From: Paludibacter sp.
Lineage (GTDB): Bacteria > Bacteroidota > Bacteroidia > Bacteroidales > Paludibacteraceae
Assembly (NCBI GenBank): GCA_009787075.1
Contig: WRGS01000153.1
Location: forward strand, 1-7,310
Direction of reading: 5' to 3'
Length of the DNA: 7,310 nt
A program made the translations under genes and the position numbers. Below are positions 7,032 to 7,310 of the stretch, piece after piece. The notes under the pieces were generated by a model, which ran no database searches, was not told where the DNA came from, and saw only the letters and a list, made by a program, of their open reading frames with translations. Each line of letters begins with the position of its first letter. The first letter of the stretch is position 1.

Positions 7032-7310
7032 ATGACTATCAACGAAATACAAGACGAAATAATTGAAGAATTTAACCAGTTCGACGATTGGCTCGACCGT
7101 TATTCGCTGCTTATTGACTATGGCAACGCTTTGCCGCCGATGGACGAAAAATACAAAAAGCCAGAAAACATAATTGAAGGCTGCCAAAGCCGAGTTTGGC
7201 TCAATGCTGAGTTGGAAAATGGTTGCGTGATTTTTTCAGGGCAAAGCGATGCAGTGCTTGTTAAAGGCATTGTGGCTCTGCTGATTAACGTTTTGAACAA
7301 TCACACGCCG
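7032..7310 (+). CDS. sufE: SufE-like sulfur acceptor, 3'-truncated by the window edge
   Basis: An open frame runs from ATG 7032 to the last base, giving 93 residues of a protein that is usually about 140 long. SufE accepts the persulfide sulfur from SufS, stimulates its activity and passes the sulfur to the SufBCD scaffold. The diagnostic segment is EGCQSRVWL, with the persulfide cysteine at residue 51, the same position as in E. coli SufE. Upstream, the segment from residue 13 (EFNQFDDWLDRYSLLIDYG) and the LPPMDEKYK stretch are typical of the family. Downstream, FSGQSDAVLVKGIVALLINV matches the conserved core. It lies 34 AT-rich bases after the sufS stop with no terminator between them, so it is probably co-transcribed with sufS. 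No Shine-Dalgarno sequence is seen. The C-terminus is outside the window. Confidence 0.94.
   Translation, partial: MTINEIQDEIIEEFNQFDDWLDRYSLLIDYGNALPPMDEKYKKPENIIEGCQSRVWLNAELENGCVIFSGQSDAVLVKGIVALLINVLNNHTP

Overview
The window is a stretch of ordinary chromosomal housekeeping DNA. It holds five protein genes, all on the plus strand and densely packed, with no mobile element, RNA gene or CRISPR array that I can see. The AT-rich intergenic DNA, the general lack of Shine-Dalgarno sequences, and candidate promoters of the TTTG / TAnnTTTG type, together with the style of the protein sequences, point to a member of the Bacteroidota. I cannot place it more precisely from the sequence alone.

Layout: (1) Bases 1-1993 are the 3' part of dsbD, a membrane thiol:disulfide reductase with a periplasmic N-terminal domain, eight predicted membrane segments and a C-terminal thioredoxin domain; its first few codons lie outside the window. 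(2) Bases 2152-3840 are dnaX, the DNA polymerase III clamp-loader subunit gamma/tau. A run of ten A residues lies at the end of its ATPase/collar core, and both alternative frames stop within a few codons of it. (3) Bases 3926-5497 encode a conserved FAD-dependent dehydrogenase of the COG2509 type whose substrate is not established. (4) After a 273-base AT-rich intergenic region with several small inverted repeats and a candidate promoter come sufS (5771-6997, cysteine desulfurase) and, 34 bases later, the 5' part of sufE (7032 to the window end, sulfur acceptor). These two should form one transcription unit that supplies sulfur for iron-sulfur cluster assembly.

Functionally, dsbD (extracytoplasmic thiol reduction) and sufSE (persulfide chemistry) both handle sulfur redox but work in different compartments, and nothing in the sequence links them. 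dnaX and the dehydrogenase look like independent neighbours. The most interesting feature is the likely recoding (or transcription-slippage) site in dnaX, which would yield a short gamma-like protein of about 371 residues. I did not find evidence for a novel multi-gene system here.
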